Counted from the stretch's first letter, positions 1-6,112 are shown. The stretch: DNA of 7,239 bases from Burkholderiales bacterium (GCA_919902965.1 CAKKSJ010000200.1:1-7239); one strand, 5' to 3'. A program made the numbers and translations. The notes: generated by a model not told the origin, from the sequence alone.

Positions 1-494
1 ACGTATTTCAGCGGGTGCGCGGCCGCCACGTCGGCGATCATGCGCTCGCTCATCAGTTTGGATGCGCCATAGGGATTGATCGGCGCCGGCGGCTGGTCTT
101 CGGACACCAGTGCCGCCTCGGCCATGCCGTAGACCGCCGCGGTGGAGGAAAAGATAAAGCGTCCGACGCCGTGCCGTAGGCAGGCGTCGAGCAGCTGCAG
201 GGTATTGGCAGTGTTGTTGGCGTAGTACTTGAGCGGGTCGCTGACCGACTCGGGCACCACGATGGAGCCGGCGAAATGCATCACCGCGTCGAACCGCCCC
301 TGGCCGAGGACGGTGTCGAGCAGCGCGCTATCGGCCAGATCGCCCAGCACCAGTTCGCCGCTGAGCACCGCCTCGCGCCGCCCGGTGGAGAGGTTGTCGA
401 GCACCGTCACCGCGTGCCCGGCCTCGCCCAGTTGCCTGACCACGTGGCTGCCGATGTAGCCGGCGCCGCCGGTGACGAGGATGCGCTTGTTCAA
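1..494 (-). CDS. galE: UDP-glucose 4-epimerase, N-terminal half (cut by window edge)
   Basis: Cytoplasmic NAD-dependent enzyme of the extended SDR family that interconverts UDP-glucose and UDP-galactose, feeding the Leloir pathway and surface polysaccharide synthesis. About 164 codons are visible, roughly half of the usual 330-340 residues; the C-terminal sugar-binding half lies outside the window. The translation opens with the Rossmann motif TGGAGYIGS at residues 8-16. VLDNLSTG follows at 31-38, then SSTAAVYG at 116-123 (Thr118 in the catalytic Ser/Thr position) and YGASK at 142-146, the Tyr-x3-Lys pair. No ATG is available at the N-terminus. TTG at 494-492 is chosen because the protein then begins just before the beta-strand of the Rossmann motif and because a strong -10 element lies immediately upstream. 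An in-frame GTG at 515-513 is the alternative, but it would fall at the predicted transcription start. The family call is firm; the exact substrate (UDP-Glc or UDP-GlcNAc) cannot be settled from half the protein. Confidence 0.9.
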   Translation of the reverse strand, partial: MNKRILVTGGAGYIGSHVVRQLGEAGHAVTVLDNLSTGRREAVLSGELVLGDLADSALLDTVLGQGRFDAVMHFAGSIVVPESVSDPLKYYANNTANTLQLLDACLRHGVGRFIFSSTAAVYGMAEAALVSEDQPPAPINPYGASKLMSERMIADVAAAHPLKY

Positions 495-521
495 TTTGTC
501 GCTGCCTGGATTCACCGCGTG

Positions 522-550
522 ATTATAGCAAGCGACGTGATCGCAATCGA
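522..550 (-). promoter_or_regulatory. Probable galE promoter with extended -10
   Basis: Read on the minus strand, a perfect TATAAT lies at 527-522, preceded by TG one base upstream (TGCTATAAT), which is an extended -10 element. A weak -35-like TCGATT sits at 550-545 with a 17-base spacer. Transcription would start near 515, giving a leader of about 20 bases before the TTG start of galE. An extended -10 can compensate for a poor -35. This is prediction from motif and position only. Confidence 0.5.
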
Positions 551-908
551 CGCGCTCAGCTTCGCCTCTGCCGCTGATCAGCCGGTCGATGTAAAACGCC
601 TGTCGGTTTCCGCCTGGCGCCGGTGCTTACGCGACCCCGGAAAATTGCACTTTCTTCCACGTCTGCGCCTTTACGCGACGTGCCCGGATCCGGCATAGGA
701 CCAAGACTTTCCCGTCCGCTACGCCGCTAGCGACTCGCCCGTCCAATTTTCCTTGGAGTTCGCTCTACTGCGGTGCGAGAATGGGTATATGCGCGTATAG
801 GGGCTGCGTCATGTCCGTATCCACTGCTTATCTGATCCGGTGTCGCGGTCGATATCGGCGCTTCGATATCCTGCGCGTTCGCGATAGTTCGCTCGAAGCG
901 CCATCGCG
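551..908. other. Intergenic stretch without a recognisable gene
   Basis: This lies between the divergent galE and the Sel1-repeat gene. I see no ORF with plausible protein composition, no tRNA and no clear terminator. The 9-mer ttacgcgac occurs twice, at 627-635 and 671-679. Two GATATC palindromes occur within 840-870. AT-rich words around 786-801 (tatatg, tatagg) could be -10 elements for the downstream gene, but none has a matching -35, so no promoter is called. The Sel1 gene promoter must lie here if that gene is expressed. Confidence 0.5.
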
Positions 909-1994
909 ATGCTGATGCGCCGCCCGCGCAGCGCATGCGGCAGTTTGGCCGCAATGCTGCTGTTGGCACTGTGGCCGCCATTCGCCCTTGCGCAGAGCGG
1001 CTTCGATCTCATGGACGCGCTCGATCTGCAATTCGACCAGAAAAAATCTGCTGAAATCGGCCAGTTGCGCAAGCGTCTCGCCGAGCTGGGCCGCGCCGAA
1101 GCTGCCCAGATCCGCGCGAAGAAGCGCGACCAGGCGGTACTGGCCGCGCTGCGCGCGAAAACCGAAGACGCGAGAAATGCGCTCGCCGATCTGGCGGTGG
1201 ACTACGTCGCGCAGATGGAAATGGCCGAGGCGCTGGTGCGCCTCGATCACGGCCAGGCGCTTGCCGACCGCTTCCGGAAGGATATGTCGGACACGCTGTG
1301 GCGCCTGAACCGGCGCTCGAGCGCCGGCGATGCGCGCGCCAGCGCAAGCCTGGGCGGCCTGCACCGCCTGGGCATCGTGGCCGAGCGCAGCGAGGCCAAA
1401 GCCTGCGAACACTACGGCCGCGCGGCGCAGCAGGGGCACGTCGCGGCGCTGTTTCACGCCTCGGCCTGTGGCGATCCGAACTCGGCGGCGGCCGGCCAGA
1501 TGCTCGACCAGGCGGCGAACGCAGGCCATCCGCTGGCGCAGGAAATGAAGGGAAGGCTGTGCCTGCGCGAAAAGCGCGACGCCGCATGCGCGCTTGCCTG
1601 GCTGGGGCGCGCGGCCGCGCAGGGGCGCGCCGGTGCGATGAGCCTGCTGGGATGGGCGTATTCGACCGGCGAACTGCTTGCGCGCGACGACAAGCGCGCA
1701 TTTGCCTATTTCATGGATGCGGCCAGGCTGGGCGAGCCCGCCGCGCAAAACAACCTCGGGCAGATGTACGAGACCGGGCGCGGCGAGCCGGCGAACCCGG
1801 GTGTAGCCTTCGCCTGGTACAAGCGCGCCGCCGAGGCGGGCCTGGGCAGCGCGCAGGTCAATCTGGCGCGCGCGTATATCGAAGGCCGGGGGACGGCCGT
1901 GGACCGTGCTGCCGCGGCGTTCTGGCTGGAGCAGGCGCGCAAGCAGGGCGTCGCCGAAGCCGTCAAGCTGCTCGACTGGCTGGCGGCGCACTGA
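909..1994 (+). CDS. Exported Sel1-repeat (TPR-like) protein
   Basis: A 361-residue protein with a signal peptide: basic start, hydrophobic core LAAMLLLALWPPFALA at 13-28, and a probable signal peptidase I site after Ala28. Residues about 41-95 are rich in Lys, Arg, Glu, Ala and Leu and look like a helical or coiled-coil stretch. From about residue 140 to the end the protein is a stack of Sel1-like repeats. The clearest are at about 142-177, 241-276, 277-312 and 313-348 (for example NNLGQMYETGRG and NLARAYIEGRG, each followed by an AAxWxxxAAxxG-type helix). The repeats at 178-240 are degenerate. Sel1 solenoids bind proteins or act in envelope assembly and signalling; no enzymatic residues are seen. 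Four cysteines lie in the presumed periplasmic part (166, 187, 218, 227). The start could also be the ATG two codons later; no strong Shine-Dalgarno decides it. The partner is unknown. Repeat family and export are well supported; the function is not. Confidence 0.85.
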   Translation: MLMRRPRSACGSLAAMLLLALWPPFALAQSGFDLMDALDLQFDQKKSAEIGQLRKRLAELGRAEAAQIRAKKRDQAVLAALRAKTEDARNALADLAVDYVAQMEMAEALVRLDHGQALADRFRKDMSDTLWRLNRRSSAGDARASASLGGLHRLGIVAERSEAKACEHYGRAAQQGHVAALFHASACGDPNSAAAGQMLDQAANAGHPLAQEMKGRLCLREKRDAACALAWLGRAAAQGRAGAMSLLGWAYSTGELLARDDKRAFAYFMDAARLGEPAAQNNLGQMYETGRGEPANPGVAFAWYKRAAEAGLGSAQVNLARAYIEGRGTAVDRAAAAFWLEQARKQGVAEAVKLLDWLAAH

Positions 1995-2088
1995 GCGCGC
2001 GGCGAACAGGGCCTGCGGAAGTTTGTGACGCAAAGAGGGGATACCTCCCCCCGTGCTTTCTCAATACCCTTCGCTGCTTGACGAGGAA

Positions 2089-2117
2089 TTCAGACTAGTT
2101 CAGACTAGTCTGATATT
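2089..2117 (+). promoter_or_regulatory. Candidate promoter of the toxin-antitoxin operon
   Basis: TTCAGA at 2089-2094 (four of six matches to the -35 consensus), a 17-base spacer and GATATT at 2112-2117 (four of six matches to the -10 consensus) precede the antitoxin start at 2138. The spacer holds most of the direct repeat and the palindrome, so a bound repressor would block RNA polymerase. A better -35 word, TTGACG at 2078-2083, has no -10 at a usual distance. The predicted start near 2124 would leave a leader of about 14 bases that barely includes the GAGAGG ribosome binding site at 2123-2128, which weakens this call. Confidence 0.3.
2090..2113. promoter_or_regulatory. Operator-like tandem repeat plus palindrome before vapBC
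   Basis: The 10-mer TCAGACTAGT occurs twice head to tail (2090-2099 and 2100-2109). The second copy runs into a perfect 14-bp palindrome, TCAGACTAGTCTGA, at 2100-2113. The element ends 24 bases before the antitoxin start. Phd/VapB-type antitoxins usually repress their own operon by binding palindromes at this position, so this is the likely autoregulatory operator, with one full and one partial site. The sequence symmetry is directly visible; binding is inferred. Confidence 0.6.
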
Positions 2118-2137
2118 GATTTGAGAGGCAGCGCGCC

Positions 2138-2410
2138 ATGTCTGAAATCGGAGCCTACGAAGCCAAGACACATCTTCCCAAACTCCTTGAGCGGGTGCAA
2201 AAGGGCGAACGCTTCGTGATTACCAAGCACGGCCGGCCGGTTGCCGAGCTTACGCCGGTGGGCGATCGCGATGCAGGGCGCATTCGCGCTGCCATCGGCG
2301 AGTTGCGCAGCGTACGCAAGGCGCTCGCGCGCCGCGGCGTAAGGCTGAAGGACGTTCTCCGCTGCGGAGAAAGCCTGCGCGATCTGGCACACCAGGGGCA
2401 CCGTGTCTGA
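2138..2410 (+). CDS. vapB: Phd/YefM-type antitoxin of a VapBC module
   Basis: A 90-residue antitoxin expected to neutralise the PIN toxin encoded next to it and to repress the operon. The N-terminal half is a typical Phd/YefM DNA-binding domain: IGAYEAKTHLPKLLERV at residues 4-20, then GERFVITKHGRPVAEL at 23-38. The C-terminal part, about 45-90, is charged and helical (RIRAAIGELRSVRKALARR at 48-66) and should be the toxin-binding arm. GAGAGG at 2123-2128 is a fair Shine-Dalgarno nine bases before the ATG. The stop codon TGA shares its last base with the toxin ATG, so the two are translationally coupled. Phd-fold antitoxins paired with VapC toxins are common, and the symbol vapB reflects the partner rather than an AbrB-type fold. 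Family assignment is confident; DNA binding to the upstream palindrome is inferred. Confidence 0.9.
   Translation: MSEIGAYEAKTHLPKLLERVQKGERFVITKHGRPVAELTPVGDRDAGRIRAAIGELRSVRKALARRGVRLKDVLRCGESLRDLAHQGHRV
2355..2371 (+). repeat. Perfect inverted repeat (hairpin) inside the antitoxin gene
   Basis: TTCTCCGC and GCGGAGAA flank a single central base, giving a perfect 17-base inverted repeat. As RNA it folds as a 7-bp stem with a CUG triloop. It lies in the antitoxin's C-terminal coding region, ends 38 bases before the toxin start and 22 bases before AGGGG (2394-2398), the only Shine-Dalgarno-like word for the toxin. No T-run follows, so it is not an intrinsic terminator. A role in setting the antitoxin to toxin ratio is possible but only inferred. 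Confidence 0.45.
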
Positions 2411-2811
2411 TGGCTTTCGTGCTCGACAGTTCGGTTGCGCTGGCCTGGCTGTTGCAGGACGAAGCGAACGCAAGCACAGACGCGCTGGCTGACCGCCTCG
2501 AGCAGGAGAACGCGCATGTCCCCTCGATCTGGCCTCTGGAGGTCGGCAACGCGCTGGTGACAGCCCTGCGCCGGAAGCGCATCGCCGACGGTGATTTCGA
2601 CCGCTGCATTTCGGCTTTGTCGGCGTTGCCGATTGAAGTCGATGCGACCGCTGGCTTGGCCGACATACTGTCGATCGCACGGCGCTTCGGACTGACGTCC
2701 TACGACGCCGCCTACCTCGAGTTCGCGCAGCGCCGCGGTTTTTCGCTCGCAAGCCTGGACGAGAAGCTGCGCCAGGCGTGCAAGGCGCTGGAGATATCGG
2801 TTCTTCCCTGA
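2410..2811 (+). CDS. vapC: VapC-family PIN-domain ribonuclease toxin
   Basis: A 133-residue PIN-domain protein, the usual VapC length. VapC toxins are Mg2+-dependent endoribonucleases that cut specific RNAs, often tRNAs or rRNA, when the antitoxin is degraded. The acidic active-site residues are present in order: Asp6 in FVLDSSV, Glu44 in PLEVGNAL, Asp99 in TSYDAAYLE and Asp117 in SLDEKL. SYDAAYLELA-like and LDxxL motifs are hallmarks of the VapC group. The start ATG overlaps the antitoxin stop by one base (TGATG), so it depends on upstream translation; AGGGG at 2394-2398 is a rather distant ribosome binding site. All catalytic positions are intact, so the module looks functional. The RNA target cannot be told from sequence. 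Confidence 0.93.
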   Translation: MAFVLDSSVALAWLLQDEANASTDALADRLEQENAHVPSIWPLEVGNALVTALRRKRIADGDFDRCISALSALPIEVDATAGLADILSIARRFGLTSYDAAYLEFAQRRGFSLASLDEKLRQACKALEISVLP

Positions 2812-2833
2812 ACGACCGCCGGTGAATGTCGAC

Positions 2834-2847
2834 AGACCCTAGGGTCT
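2834..2847. repeat. 14-bp perfect palindrome between convergent genes
   Basis: AGACCCTAGGGTCT is a perfect palindrome lying in the 36 bases between the vapC stop and the TAG stop of gltL on the other strand. Neither strand has a following T-run, so it is not a standard intrinsic terminator, though a short hairpin could still protect mRNA ends. Its outer bases AGAC and GTCT match those of the palindrome upstream of the antitoxin. Its inner GACCCTAGGG recurs at 7183-7192. Its function is not known. Confidence 0.5.
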
Positions 2848-3576
2848 CTAGTGGTGCAGGATCTTCGACAGGAACAGCTGCGCCCGCTCCGAGCGCGGCT
2901 TGCCGAAGAAATCGTCCTTGGTGGCGTCCTCGACAATGCTGCCCTCGTCCATGAAAATCACGCGGTGCGCCACTTTGCGCGCAAAGCCCATTTCGTGGGA
3001 TACGCACATCATGGTCATGCCTTCCAGGGCCAGTTGGACCATCACATCGAGCACCTCGTTGATCATCTCCGGGTCCAGCGCCGAGGTCGGCTCGTCGAAC
3101 AGCATGGCGATCGGGTCCATGGAAAGCGCGCGCGCGATGGCCACGCGCTGCTGCTGGCCGCCGGAGAGCTGGCCCGGGAATTTGTCCTTCTGATCGATCA
3201 GGCCGACGCGGTCGAGCATTTTCAGTCCGCGCTCCCTGGCTTCGTCCGGGCTGCGGCCCAGCACCTTGATCTGGCCCAGGGTCAGGTTCTCGGTAATTTT
3301 CATGTGCGGGAACAACTCGAAATTCTGGAACACCATGCCGATCCTGGCGCGCAGTTTGGGCAGGTCGGTCTTGGGGTCGCCCACCGAAATGCCGTCGACA
3401 ATAATCTCACCCTCCTGGAACGGCTCGAGCGCGTTGACCGTCTTGATCAGCGTGGATTTGCCCGATCCGGACGGGCCGCACACTATTACCACCTCCCCCT
3501 TGTTGACGTGGGTGGTGCATTGTTTGAGCACGTGAAATTTTCCGTACCACTTGCTCACGTCTTTCATGGAAATCAT
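2848..3576 (-). CDS. gltL: Glutamate/aspartate ABC transporter ATP-binding subunit
   Basis: This 242-residue ATPase powers the importer, bound as a dimer to the inner face of GltJ/GltK. Walker A GPSGSGKS is at 34-41, the Q-loop Gln at 84 in VFQNFELFP, the signature LSGGQ at 137-141, Walker B IAMLFDEP at 156-163 followed by TSALDPE, and the H-switch His194 in SHEMGFA. Length and sequence closely match enterobacterial GltL from memory (MISMKDVSKWYG against MITLKNVSKWYG), which supports the first ATG rather than Met4. It is the last gene of gltIJKL and starts 22 bases after the gltK stop, with GGGGT as the only weak ribosome-binding word. Within the polar amino acid ATPase family, GltL, GlnQ and ArtP-like proteins are close, but gene order and the neighbouring GltI point to Glu/Asp. 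Confidence 0.95.
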   Translation of the reverse strand: MISMKDVSKWYGKFHVLKQCTTHVNKGEVVIVCGPSGSGKSTLIKTVNALEPFQEGEIIVDGISVGDPKTDLPKLRARIGMVFQNFELFPHMKITENLTLGQIKVLGRSPDEARERGLKMLDRVGLIDQKDKFPGQLSGGQQQRVAIARALSMDPIAMLFDEPTSALDPEMINEVLDVMVQLALEGMTMMCVSHEMGFARKVAHRVIFMDEGSIVEDATKDDFFGKPRSERAQLFLSKILHH

Positions 3577-3598
3577 GCGTACCCCGGGGTCTTGTTTT

Positions 3599-4285
3599 TC
3601 AACGGATCACGGCGACCCTGGTCTGCAGTCGCTTGACCAGCTCCGACAGCGTATAGGACAGTAAAAAATAGATCAATGCGACAAACACATACATTTCGAC
3701 CAGGCGGCCGTCGCGCTGCGCGGTCTTGACTGCCGCGCCGAGCAGATCGGTAATCGACAGCACGTACACCAGCGAGGTGTCCTGGAACAGCACGATGGTC
3801 TGGGTGAGCAATATCGGAATCATGTTGCGAAACGCCTGCGGCAGGATGACCTGGGCCATGGACTGGAAGTAAGTGAGACCCAGCGCGTAGGCGGCGGCGA
3901 CCTGGCCTCGGGACACGCTCTGGATGCCGGCGCGCATGATCTCGGAATAGTAGGCCGCCTGAAACAGGATGAAGGTGATGAGCGCGCTTTTCTCCGGGCC
4001 GACATGCACCGGCGCGGGCGCGCCCGTTACCGACTGCAGGATCAGCGGGACCAGAAAATAGAACCAGAAGATCACCAGCACCAGCGGAATCGACCTGATG
4101 CCGTTGACGTAGACAGTGGCCGGGAGATTCAGCAGCTTGAAGCTGGAGAGCCGCATCATCGCCAGCAGTGTGCCGAGGATAATGCCGCCGACCATCGCCG
4201 TAAGCGTCAGCTGTATCGAGAACTGCAGGCCTTTCCACAGAAACGGCAGCGAGCGCTGGATGACATCGAAGTCGATGCCGCCCAC
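3599..4285 (-). CDS. gltK: Glutamate/aspartate ABC transporter permease
   Basis: An inner-membrane permease of 228 residues that pairs with GltJ to form the channel. Hydrophobic segments are visible at about 22-43, 64-84, 101-112, 155-177 and 198-215. The cytoplasmic EAA loop that docks on the ATPase spans about 130-151, in the form AAYALGLTYFQSMAQVILPQ. Family landmarks shared with E. coli GltK include RSIPLVLV, AAYYSEIMRAGIQS and LFQDTSLVYVLS. The start is a GTG, one base after the TGA of gltJ (TGACGTG). The run of G in the gltJ tail (4291-4297, read on the minus strand) would serve as its Shine-Dalgarno, so translation is coupled. No in-frame ATG lies nearby. Confidence 0.94.
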   Translation of the reverse strand: MGGIDFDVIQRSLPFLWKGLQFSIQLTLTAMVGGIILGTLLAMMRLSSFKLLNLPATVYVNGIRSIPLVLVIFWFYFLVPLILQSVTGAPAPVHVGPEKSALITFILFQAAYYSEIMRAGIQSVSRGQVAAAYALGLTYFQSMAQVILPQAFRNMIPILLTQTIVLFQDTSLVYVLSITDLLGAAVKTAQRDGRLVEMYVFVALIYFLLSYTLSELVKRLQTRVAVIR

Positions 4286-4286
4286 G

Positions 4287-5042
4287 TCAATGCCCCCCGC
4301 CCTGGCCGCCGCTGCCGATGAAGCCCGGCACCTGGACCTTCTTCTCCAGCCGGCGCATGCCGTAGACCACGATCAGCGTGATCGCGATATAGAGCGTGGT
4401 CGCCGCGGTAAACGCCTCGAAGGTCTGGAAGGTGTATTCCGACATGTCGCTGGCGCGCTGGGTCAATTCGAGCAGGCCTATGGTCAGGGCCACCGATGAG
4501 TTCTTGATGATATTCATGAACTCGGAGGTGAACGGCGGGATCACGATGCGAAACGCCATCGGCAGGGTCACATAGCGATAGGTCTGCACCATGGTGAGCC
4601 CGAGGGCGGTCCCGGCCAGGGTCTGGCCGCGCGGCAGGGACTGGATGCCGGCTTTGACCTGCTCGGCTATGCGCGCCGAAGTGAAGAACCCCAGGCACAG
4701 CACCGCCGGCACGAATGTGGCCCAGGGCGGGTTCATCTGTTTCATGGTGGTGCCCAGGCCGAAAGGCAGCACTTCCGGCAGCACGAAATACCACAGGAAC
4801 ATCTGCACCAGCAGCGGGATGTTGCGAAACAGTTCCACCCAGGCGTCGCCCAGGCGCACCGGCCATTTTAGCGGCGTGGTGCGAACCACCCCGATCACCA
4901 CGCCTATCAGGAGCGCGATCACCCACGCCAGCAGCCCGGTGGAAAGCGTCCATGCCAGGCCCGACACCATCCACTCCCAGTAGACGCCGTCGCCGGCCGC
5001 CACCGGTTCCCAGAAGATTTTCCAGTTCCAGTTATAGTTCAT
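4287..5042 (-). CDS. gltJ: Glutamate/aspartate ABC transporter permease
   Basis: The second inner-membrane permease, 251 residues. The N-terminus NWNWKIFWEP followed by a long periplasmic lead and then VELFRNIPLLVQMFLWYFVLPE at 69-90 is typical of GltJ. Hydrophobic segments lie at about 27-53, 74-93, 110-122, 182-192 and 213-228. The EAA loop is at about 142-170 (TALGLTMVQTYRYVTLPMAFR). AGIQSLPRGQ at 131-140 is the family motif just before it. The C-terminus ends in a Gly-rich tail whose codons also supply the ribosome binding site for gltK. It starts 79 bases after gltI, behind a terminator-like hairpin. No good Shine-Dalgarno is visible in front of the ATG, which together with the hairpin suggests lower expression than gltI. 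Confidence 0.94.
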   Translation of the reverse strand: MNYNWNWKIFWEPVAAGDGVYWEWMVSGLAWTLSTGLLAWVIALLIGVVIGVVRTTPLKWPVRLGDAWVELFRNIPLLVQMFLWYFVLPEVLPFGLGTTMKQMNPPWATFVPAVLCLGFFTSARIAEQVKAGIQSLPRGQTLAGTALGLTMVQTYRYVTLPMAFRIVIPPFTSEFMNIIKNSSVALTIGLLELTQRASDMSEYTFQTFEAFTAATTLYIAITLIVVYGMRRLEKKVQVPGFIGSGGQGGGH

Positions 5043-5072
5043 TCGCCAAAGAGCTTATGCAGCGCCGCGCAC

Positions 5073-5102
5073 AAAGAAAAACGGGAGACTGACGTCCCCC
5101 GT
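5073..5102 (-). terminator. Intrinsic terminator-like hairpin between gltI and gltJ
   Basis: Read on the minus strand, ACGGGGGA (5102-5095), a six-base loop and TCTCCCGT (5088-5081) form an 8-bp stem with one mismatch. The next bases are TTTTCTTT (5080-5073), a near-continuous U-run including the stem's last T. It begins 19 bases after the gltI stop codon. This is the form of a Rho-independent terminator. Because the rest of the operon lies downstream without another evident promoter, it more likely acts partially, ending most transcripts after the binding-protein gene and also protecting that mRNA's 3' end. Confidence 0.7.
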
Positions 5103-5121
5103 TTGTCGGTTTCGGACGCGC

Positions 5122-6009
5122 TCAGGCGCCCTTGTCGTTGGGGTTCTTGATCGCCTCCTTCAGGCCGTCGCTCATCGGGAATTTCAGGTTGTTGCCTTTG
5201 GGCGGGATCGGTGTTTCGAACCACTTCTTGTAGATCTTGTTGATCTCGCCGCTTTTCATCAGGCCGATGATCACGCCATCAGTGAATTTCTTGAACGCCG
5301 GGTCGTCCTTGCTGATCATGATGGCGTAGGGATCGTGCGACAGGAACGATCCGATGATTTCGAATTCGCCCGGATTCTTCGAGTTGTTGATAAGGCCGGC
5401 GAGCAGGATGTCGTCCATCGGAAACGCGACGGCGCGGCCGCTGTCCACCGACAGGAAGGACTCGGCGTGGTCCTTGGACGGAATGAATTTCATGCCGAGT
5501 TTTTCCTTGGCGTCGAGTTCCTTGATGGCGCGCTCGTTGGTGGTGCCGTTAGTGACCACCACCGCCTTGTCCTTCAAGTCTTTGTAGCTTTTCACTTTCG
5601 AGGATTTCTTTGCCAGCAGCTTGGTGCCGGTGATGAAAGTGGTGACGACGAAACTGACCTGTTTTTGCCGCTCGACGCTATTGGTGGTCGAGCCGCACTC
5701 CATGTCGATCGAGCCATTGGCGATCAGCGGAATGCGCGTCTGCGAGGTCACCGGGTTGAGGACGACCTTGAGATTGGGCTTTTTCAGCTGGGACTTGAGG
5801 GCGTCGACAATTTTCAGGCACAGATCCATCGAGTAGCCGATGGGCTGCTGCTTGTCATCCAGATAGGAAAACGGAATCGAGGCATCGCGGTGGCCGATAG
5901 TGATGGTGCCGGATTCCTTGATCTTCTTCAGCGTATCCGCCGCCGTCGCCGGGGCGATAAATGCGGCACTAGCGAACAGCGCAACAATCAGAGGGGTAAA
6001 ACGTTTCAT
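5122..6009 (-). CDS. gltI: Periplasmic glutamate/aspartate-binding protein
   Basis: A solute-binding protein of 295 residues that captures L-glutamate and L-aspartate and delivers them to GltJK. A Sec signal peptide is clear (MKR, hydrophobic core, APATAA at 19-24, cleavage after residue 23 or 24). The type 2 periplasmic-binding fold follows, with GHRDASIPFSY at 39-49, TSQTRIPL at 88-95, ECGSTTNSVERQKQ at 104-117 and PMDDILLAG at 197-205. Arg41, Ser89, Arg92, Ser107 and His181 line up at one constant offset with the ligand-contacting Arg24, Ser72, Arg75, Ser90 and His164 recalled for mature enteric GltI. That favours the same ligands. The reading frame is open for 28 codons upstream, but Met at 6009 is chosen because AAGGAG precedes it by seven bases and the signal peptide begins there. 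It is the first gene of gltIJKL. Confidence 0.96.
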   Translation of the reverse strand: MKRFTPLIVALFASAAFIAPATAADTLKKIKESGTITIGHRDASIPFSYLDDKQQPIGYSMDLCLKIVDALKSQLKKPNLKVVLNPVTSQTRIPLIANGSIDMECGSTTNSVERQKQVSFVVTTFITGTKLLAKKSSKVKSYKDLKDKAVVVTNGTTNERAIKELDAKEKLGMKFIPSKDHAESFLSVDSGRAVAFPMDDILLAGLINNSKNPGEFEIIGSFLSHDPYAIMISKDDPAFKKFTDGVIIGLMKSGEINKIYKKWFETPIPPKGNNLKFPMSDGLKEAIKNPNDKGA

Positions 6010-6016
6010 AAGAATG

Positions 6017-6022
6017 CTCCTT
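6017..6022 (-). promoter_or_regulatory. Strong ribosome binding site of gltI
   Basis: AAGGAG on the minus strand, seven bases before the ATG at 6009-6007. It is the best Shine-Dalgarno in the operon. It fixes the gltI start against the longer open frame that runs to 6093. Confidence 0.8.
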
Positions 6023-6082
6023 AGGCTATGAATAGTCCGACTCGATGGGTGCCCGGATTCTTGGCGGGATGCTGCTCGGATC

Positions 6083-6112
6083 ATTCTACGCATATGCCCA
6101 TGTTTTGTACAA
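6083..6112 (-). promoter_or_regulatory. Probable gltI promoter
   Basis: On the minus strand, TAGAAT at 6088-6083 matches five of six -10 bases, and TTGTAC at 6112-6107 is a partial -35 with an 18-base spacer. The predicted start near 6076 gives a leader of about 65 bases before gltI. It lies in the 127-base gap after the racemase stop, so gltIJKL can be transcribed independently of the racemase. No known amino-acid riboswitch or sigma-54 motif is seen. Confidence 0.5.

Noticed and set aside
627..679. Repeated 9-mer ttacgcgac in the galE upstream region as a regulatory or CRISPR-like repeat
   Set aside because: There are only two copies, nine bases long, without symmetry or regular spacing; this can occur by chance in GC-rich DNA.
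276..698. Plus-strand open frame of 140 codons overlapping galE and running into the intergenic region
   Set aside because: Most of it is antisense to galE, which has clear epimerase motifs. The composition (Arg, Ala and His rich) is typical of a GC-rich shadow frame, and no ribosome binding site is seen.
828..2033. Long minus-strand open frame of 401 codons opposite the Sel1-repeat gene
   Set aside because: It is a mirror frame of a high-GC gene. The plus-strand protein has a signal peptide and recognisable repeats, while this one shows only Arg/Ala-rich low-complexity sequence.
2035..2052. Small hairpin GGGGA-TACC-TCCCC after the Sel1-repeat gene as a terminator
   Set aside because: The stem is only five base pairs and is followed by CCGTGC rather than a T-run, so it does not meet the pattern of an intrinsic terminator.
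2851..3636. Plus-strand open frame of 261 codons opposite gltL
   Set aside because: The opposite strand encodes an intact ABC ATPase with all nucleotide-binding motifs. This frame has the His/Asp/Leu-rich look of an antisense shadow.
6010..6093. 28-codon N-terminal extension of gltI
   Set aside because: The extension is Arg/Ser rich, it would bury the signal peptide, and the strong AAGGAG sits inside it directly before the internal ATG. The promoter -10 would also overlap its start.
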